A program made the position numbers and the translations under genes. Below the pieces are notes generated by a model, which saw only the letters and a list, made by a program, of their open reading frames with translations, had not been told where the DNA came from and made no database searches. A stretch of DNA of 64,000 bases from Acheta domesticus (taxonomy: Eukaryota; Arthropoda; Insecta; Orthoptera; Gryllidae), in assembly GCA_031308135.1 (NCBI GenBank), contig JAHLJT010000631.1:216451773-216515772 (forward strand), given 5' to 3'. Positions 1 to 10,560 of the stretch are shown here, piece after piece. Each line of letters begins with the position of its first letter. Position 1 is the stretch's first letter.

Positions 1-94
1 ATATACTTAGTATAGGGAATGTTATGTAATCCTGCGCGAAAAAATGGCCAATTTTCCGCGGAAAAAAATTAATTGCCGGGCCGTGAAAACGAAA

Positions 95-800
95 CTAGTG
101 GTGCCACAGAATGGCACAGACTTTCCCGTATTAGTTTTCTATTTCCTTGGGTCTTCGCTAGCTATTCGGAATTGACACATACTCTTTCTTGCCAACTACC
201 ATCTATCACCGCCAAAAATACATCTTTTTGTCATCTTCTTAATTTTTCGGTTTCTTATAGGTAGAACGGAAATATTAATCTATATGTTAGTTTGTTCAAA
301 AATTACAAAAATGTAATTTTTTTACTTATCTCTCACGTCGTTAATATTTACATTATCGGCGATTTTTTCACATTACTATATTTACGAGTACATGTGCTTT
401 AAATAATGTCAAGTTAAGTTTCTCGAAAACACAACCGTTTTCTGTGAAAGGTAGCTCAAATTTCGGCATTTTCAGAAATGCTCAAACGCCATTTTCTCAT
501 ATATGGTTGCAAATTTTTTTCTTGAAACTTTTGTAACGGATAGTGATAATTACACTCTTTAATATGACGTAAAGTTTATTTTTAATAATTTTTTGTTTTT
601 TCAAAAATTATATAAATGTAAATTTTTTGAAAGATCTCTCACAGTCTTTAATATGCACATTACCAGCCATTTGTAAACATTATTATATTTGTGAGTGTAT
701 GTGCTTCAAATAACTTCAAATAGAGTATTTTGAAAACTCAAAAATTTTCTGTGAAAATGAGCTTCAAATTTCGCATTTTAGTAGCGCTAAAACGCCATAG
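95..800. repeat. Left arm of family A repeat (partly inverted relative to right arm)
   Basis: Positions 95-265 match 4107-4272 in the same orientation (both contain CAGACTTTCCCGTATTAG). Positions 270-800 match 4340-4870 in the opposite orientation. The element therefore has a foldback-like inner structure with a rearranged outer module. The short ORF at 73-264 lies inside this repeat and has no protein signature. Confidence 0.6.
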
Positions 801-3000
801 ACAAATTCTCAATCTAGTAATAGTATTTATTTTTATTGTATACAAAATTTTCAGTTTTTGTGGTACAAATTAACTAATGAAAACATTGCTAGTGTTGTCT
901 TTGAGCGTGCTTTATTGAACTGAGGTTCGGTAAATCGAGCTCAAATTCTGTTACACTTCGATTGTTCAATGCCGAAATAGCTCCATGGATTGTTCTCAGT
1001 ATTTTATAGTTGTTGAGGATAATTCTTATGGACTACCACTTCCCTTTTTTAACCATTTTTTACAAATTTTAGCTTTAAATAGCCAATACGTACCCTCAGG
1101 ATATATTTCGTTGAAAACCGATTCTCCAACTTGACCAGAAACAAATTAAATAACTGCATCGGTCTTATTATGTTACTTCCTCGAAGTTCATTACATTCAT
1201 TTTTCGACGTACGGAAAATAAGTATTTCATATCATAGTTTTTAATAAATTGCTACTGAAGCAATAAAAGATGAATGTAAAAATCGTAAAACAATATTTGC
1301 AATCATAAAATTGGACATGTGTTTGATAGTTGCTGTCTTTTATAATTGAAGCAAGTCATTTCTGATGTGTCATTTAAAGTCTTTCTAGCTACGGGAGTGT
1401 TTGAGCGGATTTTGGGATCTCTTTTATGAGTTCCTCGTGCCTGTCTCCTCTTTGACGTAACTGCGATAAGAAGTGCTTGCGCATGTACGAGGCCCTGAAA
1501 GCACAGCTGCTTCAGGATCTAGCAAGTGGGGCAAGGGGAGTAAAGAGGATACTCTTGACATTGGAGAGTGCTGATCGATTGAAGTGTAATTTATCTCCAG
1601 TGAACATGAAATAAAATCATTTTTTTTTATTTTAGCATAAAATAGTCTTTATTGACGGAAGATGTGGTCTGGTTATCCAGGAATATTGATAAAACTTTTT
1701 GACTTCGAAGCGCCCGTATTCCTTCTGCATCAGTGTTAAGGTGGTTATAGAGTATGTTAAGCCTGCAAGTGTGTGAAGCAAACAGATAATCTACATATTG
1801 CTAAACAATTCGATAACTAAGTCACATGGATGTATTATTATTCTTTTATGTATGCCGAGGTCTTTAATAATTTTAAATACGTAGACGACTTCAGATAAAT
1901 ATATGCTTCGCCTCTCCTTAAAAAATTATGAATTTTGTTTTCATTATACATGTTTGCCTTTTTAATCGTCTATCTTCTTTCACTTTTGACCTGGAAAGTA
2001 CTAAAGTTTATTTCCAGAATAACAAAATAGAAATCGTTATTTATGGGTCTATATAATTTCCCGAAACAAGAAAACGATCCGACAAATTGAAAGTTAAGTT
2101 GCTTCCTGAAATAGAAAACCCTTCTACAAAAACTATATATTTACATATTTTAAGAATTAAAGTGCTATACACAAATCATGAAGTAAAAACACTATACAAA
2201 CATGAAGTTTTGAAAATAGTTCTGTGATATTTTGTCTTCGGTTTTTTGTGCGGATTCTTTTTTAATGTGTTTACGTGTGTATGTGTGGGTTTGTGTACAT
2301 ACCATTACACTTAATATTAACTGGTATTTGAAGACAAGTTCCTTACAAAAATTCAAGCCTTGTACTGTATTTCATACCACGTCACTGCACTTTTTAAATA
2401 TTGATCCGAAACAGCATCATTTTCCCGTGACAATAATCCCTGGAGCATAACAGCACATTCTTTTCCGCATTATTGGTAAGTTTTGCAATTTTTAAAATCA
2501 GAGTTCAATGAAATCTGTGATCTGTGCCATTCTTTTGAGCTTTCCTGGTTGTGTCCTTGGAAAAAAATAAAGAAAACTTTGGAGCGGTTTCCGAGAAAAG
2601 TTTTTTTAATAATTCGTATTAAATTAAAGAAGAAAGTACGCAAAAACTACTTTTCTTCTAAGAATTGTTCATGATCTTTTTTAAAGATGTGAATTTTCTA
2701 CCTAAACAAGTTCTGGAAAGAAAATAATTCTGATCAAAGGAAATACATGAAAGCTGAGTATAACTACAGATGTTTTGGAACCAGCTCTAACATCCCCGAG
2801 GGAAGAGACCTCAATTGTCTGTTTCCCCTTCTCTTAATTTCCCCTCTCCTTTCCTCTCAAGTTATTTCTCTCCCGTTAGAGTGAATACTTTCGCGCTCTC
2901 CCCTAAGTTGTTTGAGAACACGTTTTATTGAAATCCTTTCAGTGATTATTGCACAGTGGACGGGCCCGAGCCCCGCAGTGTCCCTAGAATTACAGACACA
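800..3000. other. AT-rich DNA inside the composite element, no gene seen
   Basis: No coding signature, RNA gene or clear repeat is visible on either strand. Short ORFs near 2232-2674 have AT-driven composition and no recognisable motif. It may be unique host DNA or an old insertion captured between the two arms. Confidence 0.4.
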
Positions 3001-3005
3001 AAATT

Positions 3006-3146
3006 CACACAAGAATTCAGAAAACGGACGTTGGGAAATATTCATTCGCGAATCGAACTATTAGAGACTGGAAAGGTTTGCCTGTGACAGTCTTTGATCC
3101 CTTTCCTCGAAGACTGAGCAAATTTAAAAATAAATTACTTTCCTAG
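3006..3146 (+). pseudogene. Non-LTR retrotransposon reverse transcriptase, C-terminal relic
   Basis: The plus-strand frame ending in TAG at 3144-3146 reads TDVGKYSFANRTIRDW and continues with KGLP about one residue later. SF.NRTIRDWN.LP followed by a basic FK tail is a characteristic extreme C-terminus of insect non-LTR retrotransposon polyproteins. Only about 45 codons survive; the upstream sequence does not continue in frame as recognisable RT. The following A/T-rich stretch and (TTA)n tract probably correspond to the element's 3' end. The minus ORF at 2857-3045 is a shadow of this relic. The subfamily cannot be assigned from this fragment. Confidence 0.6.
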
Positions 3147-3222
3147 ACGTTCATATTAAAATGTGTATTACAAATATGTTTAGTATTATTAAATTAATAG
3201 TCTGTTGTGTAAAGTAAGTTAT

Positions 3223-3226
<4 letters not shown>

Positions 3227-3257
<31 letters not shown>

Positions 3258-3274
3258 TGCTACTACTACTACTA

Positions 3275-3320
<46 letters not shown>
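3227..3320. repeat. (TTA)n / (CTA)n microsatellite
   Basis: Nearly perfect ATT trinucleotide repeat interrupted by a short CTACTACTACTA stretch near 3258-3273. The minus ORF running through it (poly-Ile/Ser/Asn) is an artefact of the repeat. Confidence 0.9.
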
Positions 3321-3321
<1 letters not shown>

Positions 3322-4106
3322 GTGCTGTTGCGTGCAGTGTAGTGGCGTTGTGAAGTTGAGGAAAAAGTGTGTAAGAAAGTCATTACAAATCACTGATCAA
3401 CTCTGCGATGAAGTGGAGTGGTAAGAAAGCTCGCACAGTGAAATGTTCATATTAATTTGTAAAGTTCGTAAATTATGTAAAGTTATTAAATTATGTAATT
3501 TTAAATTAATGTATTTAACCACCAAGTTTTCAAACTTAAATGCATAATTAGAAATTAATCTAATTACAAAAACTCGGGCTTCACTTCTGCAATAATTTGT
3601 TATGAGGACTTTACATGGTATCGTTTAAAAAATACTTTTCGGATGAAAATACTTTCGGATGTATACTCACACTTACTACGTTACAATTAACGAATGCAGC
3701 TTCAACTGTTGGTGATTTCAGAATTGCTCCTAGTGTTTGAATTCTGGGGATAGGAATAGTTTTGGTTATTAAATAAATTACTAAAATTATAACTCGAGCA
3801 AAGAATAAATAAAAAGTGAACTTCACGCGCATCAAAATCAATGGATGTTTTACAAATCAGTGCTGACAGAAGCAGAGAAAAGCAGTGCCCATCACACGTA
3901 ATCAGGAGAGAAGAATACGTAATACGTGAATTGTTAACTAACGAAGCGACTGACTGACAATACAGACAGATTTTCAACCATGAGCACCAAATATAGTACT
4001 TACTGAGACCCCAGTGGAAGGATTAGTCATCTTTATATCTGAAGACGTACCGTTAATAATATTGCTAGGGTCGCGTAAGATCCAAAGAGGCACGAGTGTT
4101 TCAACA

Positions 4107-5648
4107 AATGAAAGCTAGTGGTGCTACAGAATGGAACAGACTTTCCCGTATTAGTTTTCTATTTCCTTGGGTCTCGGCTAGCTTTTTGGGTACGCCACGT
4201 ACTCTTGCCAACTGCCATCTATCGCCGCCCAAAATACATTTTTGGCATTTTCGTAATTTTTCAATTTCCTAATAGTAGAAAGGAAATATTATTTTAAGAA
4301 TATTAAAGAACAGTAAAATCTCGTCCTAAAGGCAATTTTCTTTGAAAAAATTGGAGCCGTTTTTAAGAAAATGGCGTTTCAGTGATACCGTAAATGCGAA
4401 ATTCGAAGCTCGTTTTCACAGAAACTTTTTGAGTTTTGGAAAAACTTCATTTGAAATCATTTTAAGCACTTTATCTAACAAATACAATAGTGTTTACAAA
4501 TAATTGGAAATATGCATATTAACGGTGTGAGAGATATTTAAAAAAATACATTTGTGTATTTTAAAAAAATTAAAAAATACCCCAAAATGAACCTTTTATC
4601 ATATTAAAGAGTTCAATTATCATTATTCGTTCGAAATGTTTGAAGAACAAATTTGGAGCCATTTATGAGAAAACGGCGTTTGAACGATTCTGAAAATGCG
4701 GAATTTTGAGCTAATTTTCTCAGAAAACGGTTGAGTTTTCGAGAAACTTTATACAACATTATTTCAAGCACACACACTCATTAATATAATAGTGTGTTCA
4801 GATCGTCGCTAATGTAAATATTAACGACGTGAGAGACAAGAGAAGAAATGTCATTATTGTAATTTTTGAAAAAAAAAACAAGAATAGAGCAACAATACGT
4901 TTATGTCGTCTCAGAGAGTACATTAGGCACTATTCCTACCAAAAATTTAAAGAGAAAATTTGGAGCCGTTTTTGAGAAAATCTTGTTTTTGTAATTTTTT
5001 AAAACTGCACATTTTTCACGAGATATTGCGCAAAAACTACCAAAATTTTCAAAAAAATGTAGATAACATTAAAGAAAGAACTCACTATGGAAAACAAATT
5101 TTATATGAAGGAAAAATCTCTATCTTCAATTTTTGTAGTTGGGAGAAGGTGTCGAAAAATATTCAAACTTTTGCAATTTTCGTAAATTAAGAGTTAACCG
5201 TGAAAATCGGACGTATGCCACTGTAATAAGTGTATTTGTTTATGTACTTTACTCTTATCAGAAATTTAAAGAAAAAAATTGGAGCTGTTTTTGAGAAATT
5301 TTGAAAATGTCCGGGGAGCGTCATGTAAAGTACCCCAAAATTTTGAAGAAAGTTTTTCAAAATCTCAGAGCTTCTACTAGAGCCATTTGGACAGGGCTTT
5401 CTTCAATTTTGAAAAAATCCTTCGATTGGTTTAGATGCTAGTGGCATTCAGACACATGGATAGACAGACGGACGGACGTTTTGCTTTCAATTGGTTTTTC
5501 GGTATCGAGGACCCACAAAACAGGAATTCGGGCTACACCACGTGTTAGAGGATTTTTTTTCTTAATTTAGCATTTGGTTTTATGTAATTTGTTTCTGCCG
5601 AAAATTGGCTATTTTTTCGCGCAGCATTACATAACTTTCCCTATACTA
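4107..5648. repeat. Right arm of family A with four diverged ~310-bp subunits
   Basis: Successive segments starting near 4350, 4667, 4962 and 5280 each open with a version of GGAGCCGTTTTTGAGAAAA and share downstream blocks, giving a tandem period of about 310 bp. The arm ends with a block containing GACGGACGGACG and ACACCACGTGTTAG (about 5465-5550) and then the right TIR. The same order of blocks recurs inverted at 15380-16566 and partly at 29021-29660. No coding potential is supported. Confidence 0.65.
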
Positions 5649-7580
5649 CACATATTACATCATATGTACTTATGTATACGGGAAAGTAAAAAAAGTGAAA
5701 AGTAATTTTAAATACCATCTAAAATATTCATAAGACAGGGCAGTAAACTCATGGAAGACGGATTCTTATTAGTGTATAAATAGGCAAAAATACGTGCAGC
5801 TAACGTAACAGTGAAAAAATATCAGAAATTTTAGTAATTTGGATGTAATGAAGAACAGGACAAAATATTATCTCGTAGAACATTTTGTAGTCAATCTGCA
5901 TCAAAACATTTCATATTTCGAGAAATTGTTTTCTAAGACTTTTACTTTTATTTTCAAATTCTGAGATTTAAATAAATCTTCTTTTAGAGAATTCCTACCT
6001 TATTATACGTCATGCGTGCTGCAGTGTGCTACAGATACAGTTCTCAACGTAATTTTATTTTGTTCTATTGAGCTATTTTAAATATATAAAATAAATAACC
6101 ATTAATGTGTCATCGTGATTTATATATTATTTAATTGTTTTATTGTCTATTTGTTAAATAGAAACAAATAAAAAAATCTAATTATGGTATATCACTTAAC
6201 TCTGAATAAATGTAAATTCTTTTCGGAACATCTGCACCCCTAAAACAACTCACCGTCTGGGTCTGGACTCTTGTAAAAATTCGAGAATACCAAACGCAAT
6301 CAGATGTTACCTCTCTGAAGGTCTTAACATGTGCAATGTATGATTTCAGATCGTTGGGTGAAGCGGGTGAAGGAGCCCCTTGTATGGTTCGCCTAAAAAA
6401 GTGGGACCGGATCAACAAAGGAGGGTGGCGATGCAGCCAAGTCAGAATTCACCCCTCGCTCTACCTACGCAGGTCAAAGCCATCCGCCCTTCTCTTTGCG
6501 CCCTTTCAAATGTAACAAAGCATTCGCTCCTCTTCATCATCTGAAGATATATAACGTGAAAATGTAATAGAAAGTTAATTCTGTAACTATCTGACACCCA
6601 AATAACATTTTATTCCATCATAACATAATGGTTTATTTCCTTTTTTTCTCCTGTCGATACGTAGCATTGATGAAACATGAATGTTGGCAAACGAACTATC
6701 GACCAACAATATCTCTCATTTTATTTCCACAAAAATGAATCGTGAAAGACATTTGTAGATTTTAAATTAAAAATAATGAAGAAAAATATCGAAGTTAAAT
6801 AAATTTCGGGTATAAATTATTCATAACAAAAACATAAAGTTTTTTTAAAACCACTGCTGACTTTCTGAAGAAAAACGTTAAGTAATACTCTCTGATTGAC
6901 TTCTGGATAATAGATAACATCTATCAAGCATAAAATAATAACATAAGCTAATTTTATCATGGACCTTAAAGTAAACAAATAATTCATATTATAGGCTACA
7001 TCGTACCTAGAATAAATATTAAAGAACTACCTTGCAGATGAACTTTCCCATAAATAAACGATATATTATATTATTTCCCTATTTGGTTAATAAATAAACA
7101 AATATTTGAATTTTCTGCCTTTTGAAATTACTAAAATTATTTTTTTTATCTGAGCATTCAAACTGTTTAAGAATACCGACACTGAGCGTTCCCCCAGATA
7201 TTCAGCTTTGGTGAAACTATTTATGTTTCTAATAGATCGACGTCGATGTAGCATCCCCGTTGCAGAACATGGAAATCACCTCAAACCAAAAGAGGGATTG
7301 AAAAATTGCCTAACAGTCGCAGAGTATTTACTCCGAATGTCACCAATTCGGATATTCCGCGGCATAGGGGAAGGTGGTGTGGTATCGGTCACCGCAGATT
7401 TAAATATGATTTCTTAATTAAAGTTAGTCAAAATCATTCGTGAAATACAAAATATGAAACTTCTATCTATTACTCATACACTCTATCCAAGCTGTTTGGT
7501 TTGAAAGTAAAATAATATGTTTATTTGAGGATAGCAAAAATCGTTGACAATTAACGTGTCTGAAAAGTGGAGAGTGGTGT
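5649..7580. other. Intergenic, no gene seen
   Basis: AT-rich sequence with one locally GC-richer patch at about 6200-6500. The minus ORF there (78 codons, 6182-6418) shows no recognisable motif and no convincing splice sites. I see no RNA gene or named repeat. Confidence 0.4.
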
Positions 7581-7584
7581 CGGA

Positions 7585-7780
7585 CAACTAAATAATGGTT
7601 TATACCAAGTGACGAGTTTGATTACAAAGCTACCTCTTTATTTATATCAACAAACCTAGACACTAGATTTTTTGAAAAAGACCCCAAATAGGGTCGAAAC
7701 GTCAATAATGTATAACAATAAATAAATTGTTTAACAATTACCGAGTTTATTGATTAAGGTCAATAAACCATTATAAAAAT
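7585..7780. repeat. Possible Penelope-like retroelement terminal fragment with hammerhead-like motif
   Basis: A short segment bounded by inverted AATAATGGTTTAT (about 7590) and ATAAACCATTAT (about 7765) contains a GACCC...GGGTC stem followed directly by GAAACG at about 7685-7713. A TGAA-type box, a short GC stem and then GAAAC is the layout of the minimal hammerhead ribozymes known from Penelope-like elements, and AATAAACCAT-type ends are seen near them in insects. The first core box is imperfect here. No GIY-YIG or RT coding remains. The call rests on motif resemblance only. Confidence 0.3.
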
Positions 7781-8239
7781 GGTAAAATAATTTTAATGGA
7801 GTTTTTATCAGAGCTTTTCACCAAAAATACGCTCCCTATTGAGACAAATATTACATTGTATAATACAGAGAAAAAGTGAGTATTTGGTTTCACGGGAAAA
7901 GAACAGTTCTTGAATTAAAAAACAAAAACGAATATTGCACGAGTCTCGTGATAAACGAACTGTTAGTTCAGTTTTTAGCCTCACAACTATCATTTTCGAA
8001 GGGATTTTATTTTAAAATTACCGTCACAATGGCTATCTTCATACTATTTCCTTCCATTTCCCGCGAGTTTTACCCATAGTTTCCTGGACAAAACGGAAAA
8101 AATCCACATTAGTTTTCGAATATTACCTTCTAACAAACTACACGCAAGAAATACCGATAAATGAAGACAAGACGAAGAAGTAACTGACCGGTTCCAACCA
8201 ATTCTACTTTGTCCAACACCACCCCAACGACCCTTAGCC

Positions 8240-8446
8240 TTAAGAATATAACACAGATATAAACTGTAGAAACGACCTTGTACTGCTGTAACGTAACAAG
8301 TATATCTTAGTAAACATACTATTCAGAGTAGAAAATATATAAACATATCCTAAGAGAAGTTTTAAAGCTCCAAATTCATCTTCGTACATTGGACAACATA
8401 CAATAAAACGTAATACGTGTCGCAATGACCAAACTGATTGATGCAC
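8240..8446 (-). pseudogene. Weak reverse-transcriptase C-terminal relic
   Basis: In one minus frame the residues HVLRFIVCCPMYEDE followed by ALKLLL resemble the H-x-L-x-x-C-P-x-Y pattern that ends many insect non-LTR retrotransposon polyproteins. The match is short, the frame has an alternative start only, and no neighbouring RT blocks are seen. It is listed because it sits close to a clearer relic at 8896-9246. Confidence 0.25.
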
Positions 8447-8817
8447 TCACCCAGTATGATTTTTTTGCATAGCTAATTCGCTTCTAGGAACATAGCAACC
8501 GTGTGGCATGTGCTACCACTACGCCCAATGCCCTATTAGACCGATAGCAGCCACTGTCCGATACGACCCGACCTTCCTATCCTGTCAATGCCGGGGTCTT
8601 TAGCAAGTGTGAGAATGACGCAGGACTGTAAATAGTGACCGTTGCGACAGTAGACCTTAACATTATCTTAAGTCGACACAGACTGCACATATCGCTTAAT
8701 CGACTATCTCGGAGCAATGGGAAATTGGAAAGTAATTATTAGAAACGTGTCTCGCTTTTGTCACTCTGACCAACGCGAGAGACCGCGTAGCTTACCCCAT
8801 GAAGAGATTCGTCATCG

Positions 8818-8877
8818 CAGATTTGTACCCTCTCTTTAATATTGATTGAGATTTGTACCCTCTCTTTAATAACAATT
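8818..8877. repeat. Short direct duplication
   Basis: GATTTGTACCCTCTCTTTAA occurs twice about 30 bp apart. It lies immediately upstream of the retroelement relic and could mark a small local duplication. Confidence 0.7.
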
Positions 8878-8895
8878 CAAAATTAAGAATAGATT

Positions 8896-9246
8896 GTGGA
8901 ATTTCAATTTTTAAGTCCATTATTTGACCGTCTCTTATATAAGCTTGTCCTATTTGCTAATGCCTCATCTATGAACATCAAGAAAATACAAATTACACAA
9001 AATAAATTCCTAAGAAAAGTACTAAAAGCAGATTGGTTCTTTTCCAATAAGCAAATTCTTAGAGAGCTTCAAATTGACTTCATTAAAACCTTTATAATTA
9101 AACCAACTCAAAATTTCTTTAATAAATTAATCCTTTCTCCTACATCTCATCTCTTTAGGTCAAAATTATTCTGCTCTTCGTATTCGTTCACACTTTCCCA
9201 AAGATATTTTTCACCCTCCATAATTATAAATATGTATTCTATTTAA
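8896..9246 (+). pseudogene. Jockey-like non-LTR retrotransposon, RT C-terminal fragment
   Basis: The frame contains NASSMNIKKIQITQNKFLR, then VLKADWFFSNKQI, then FFNKL near 9110-9130. This is the block that follows the RT thumb in Jockey-clade elements (a W.NA... segment, then QNK.LR, then ..W(F/Y)V.N..I...L). It ends in TAA at 9244-9246 and is followed by an AT-rich stretch. The first codon is GTG and upstream codons are not recognisable RT, so the copy is 5'-truncated. About 116 codons remain of a roughly 900-residue protein. No other element parts are nearby. Confidence 0.65.
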
Positions 9247-9427
9247 CTCAGTATCTTCTAAATTAACATTTTTTTAACATTTATTATACCCGTCACACAT
9301 TTTAATACCTTTTATTTTAATATATTGAATTATGTAATGTACTTATTTTCAACAGTGGTAAATAAATAATTTACCAAATTAAAGCTCTGTCATCTTTCCA
9401 AAACGTTCGATGTAAATTTCTTCAAAC

Positions 9428-9500
9428 TCCTGAAAAATTATATTTAATTGACCAGGAAATAAATTAAAAATTATATTTAATTGACCAGGAAATTTAAAAA
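9428..9500. repeat. Tandem duplication of ~36 bp
   Basis: AAATTATATTTAATTGACCA followed by GGAAAT occurs twice head to tail at about 9436 and 9470. It is a simple local duplication in AT-rich DNA with no gene context. Confidence 0.7.
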
Positions 9501-9777
9501 AAATCCATGACATTTTTCAAGTTACGGGCTTCATTCTTTCAGACTTTCTGTTAGAAAATGTAAATTTTGATAAAGCTTGCAAAATATTAAAATATCTTAC
9601 AGCTTTTAAGGAATCATTTCGTGACCTTAAATAACTCAAAGCCATTTTAATGTAAGATTATTTCTCTTTTTATCTCAATCCCTCACGTTTGATGAATGTT
9701 CCACCGGCTTATGCGATGATCAAAGAAAACATTCATTTCCTTCTAGCAAACAGAAAAATGTTTGAACATCTAATTTG

Positions 9778-9929
9778 AGGTGACCGTGGCCTTTTTTAAC
9801 CATCCCAGCATTCAGTCTGTATGACTGAGAGAACTCACGAAAATCCCGTTCAGGATGGTCGTCCTGGGGATCGGATCTGGGCCTCCCGCCTGCGAAGTGA
9901 AGGCGCTGTGCACTGAACCACTTCGCTCG

Positions 9930-9930
<1 letters not shown>
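9778..9930 (-). mobile_element. tRNA-derived SINE
   Basis: Read on the minus strand, the segment begins next to the (TTA)n tract and carries an RNA polymerase III A-box-like GTGGTTCAGTGCA (9909-9921) and a B-box-like AGATCCGATCCCC (9866-9878), spaced as in a tRNA-derived promoter. The tRNA-like head is followed by an unrelated body ending near GGCCACGGTCACC. There is no intact cloverleaf, so it is not a functional tRNA. The SINE family name is not known to me. The minus ORF overlapping it is meaningless. Confidence 0.6.
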
Positions 9931-9963
<33 letters not shown>

Positions 9964-9986
9964 TATTATTATAATTATTATTATTA
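9931..9986. repeat. (TTA)n microsatellite
   Basis: Imperfect ATT trinucleotide tract lying exactly between the 5' side of the SINE and the truncated 5' end of the following retrotransposon relic. Confidence 0.9.
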
Positions 9987-10445
9987 CTTTGGAGTAAGGA
10001 CATTAGGACTAAAACAAAAATCCAGCTGTTTGAATCTTTGGTGGAGAGCACAGTAACATATGGCTTTGAAATGTGGGTACTAAACCAAGCTCTAAAAAAG
10101 AGGATTAATATTGTTGAAAACAGTTTTTGGAGAAGATGTTGTGGAGTCACGCTGCTTGATCATGTAAAAACAGAGACTATAAAAAGGCGATTAAATATAG
10201 AAGGATGTTTAACTGACGTTGAAAAGAAAAGATTGTTATGGTACGGCCACTTGCAAAGGATGGATTCAGAAAGACTGCCCAAAAAGGTTTATAACTGGAC
10301 ACCAGCAAGACGGAGGAAAAGAGGACGGCCAAGAGTGAAATGGAAGGATGGTGTAACAGTGGCAATGGAAAGAAGAGATAAGTTACAACACTCTTGGCAT
10401 GACAAACCAAAATGGCGCCTTGGATGCGATAAACGGCCAAACTAG
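9984..10445 (+). pseudogene. 5'-truncated non-LTR retrotransposon, endonuclease/RT polyprotein C-terminus
   Basis: The open frame begins upstream of any start codon: translation is continuous from about 9984 through LLWSKDIRTKTKIQLFESLV and runs to TAG at 10443-10445. It contains VTYGFEMW and WRRCC, then LLWYGHLQRM and a basic RKRGRPRVKW block. The order TYG.E.W, RR...G, L.W.GH..RM, (R/K)RGRPR..W is typical of the extreme C-terminal region of insect endonuclease-reverse transcriptase elements. About 150 codons survive and the catalytic RT and endonuclease domains are missing. A (TAT)n tail follows at 10468. The minus ORFs at 9812-10150 and 10177-10440 are shadows. Confidence 0.75.
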
Positions 10446-10465
10446 AGCTGTAAACATCGCCAGTA

Positions 10466-10494
10466 TATATTATTATTATTATTATTATTATTAA
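10466..10494. repeat. (TAT)n tail of retrotransposon copy
   Basis: Pure TTA/TAT repeat directly after the retrotransposon stop codon and a short 3' tail. It is best read as the element's simple-repeat 3' terminus. Confidence 0.75.
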
Positions 10495-10560
10495 AAATAT
10501 ATTGCCCTAAATAGCCGTAATACCCATTCTACGAAGATTACATAAAAATGAAGATAGCCC

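Larger units (their letters stand above)
8..5648. mobile_element. Large TIR-bounded composite DNA element (repeat family A)
   Basis: The two ends form a long terminal inverted repeat of about 64 bp at 8-71 and 5585-5648. By eye about 58 of 64 positions match when one end is reverse-complemented; both begin TAGTATAGGGAA when read inward. A TA dinucleotide flanks each end, consistent with a TA target-site duplication, but TA also occurs in the TIR, so the boundary is uncertain by 2 bp. No transposase ORF is visible inside, so this copy is non-autonomous. The interior is composite: a left arm (to about 800), an unrelated middle that includes a retroelement relic and a (TTA)n tract, and a right arm (from about 4107). 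The superfamily is not identified; the TA target suggests a Tc1/mariner-like mechanism, but that is inference. Confidence 0.6.

Noticed and set aside
3151..3393. Poly-Ile/Ser/Asn minus-strand ORF
   Set aside because: It is the translation of the (TTA)n microsatellite.
9866..9921. Functional tRNA gene
   Set aside because: A- and B-box-like sequences are present but no acceptor stem or complete cloverleaf forms; a tRNA-derived SINE explains them.
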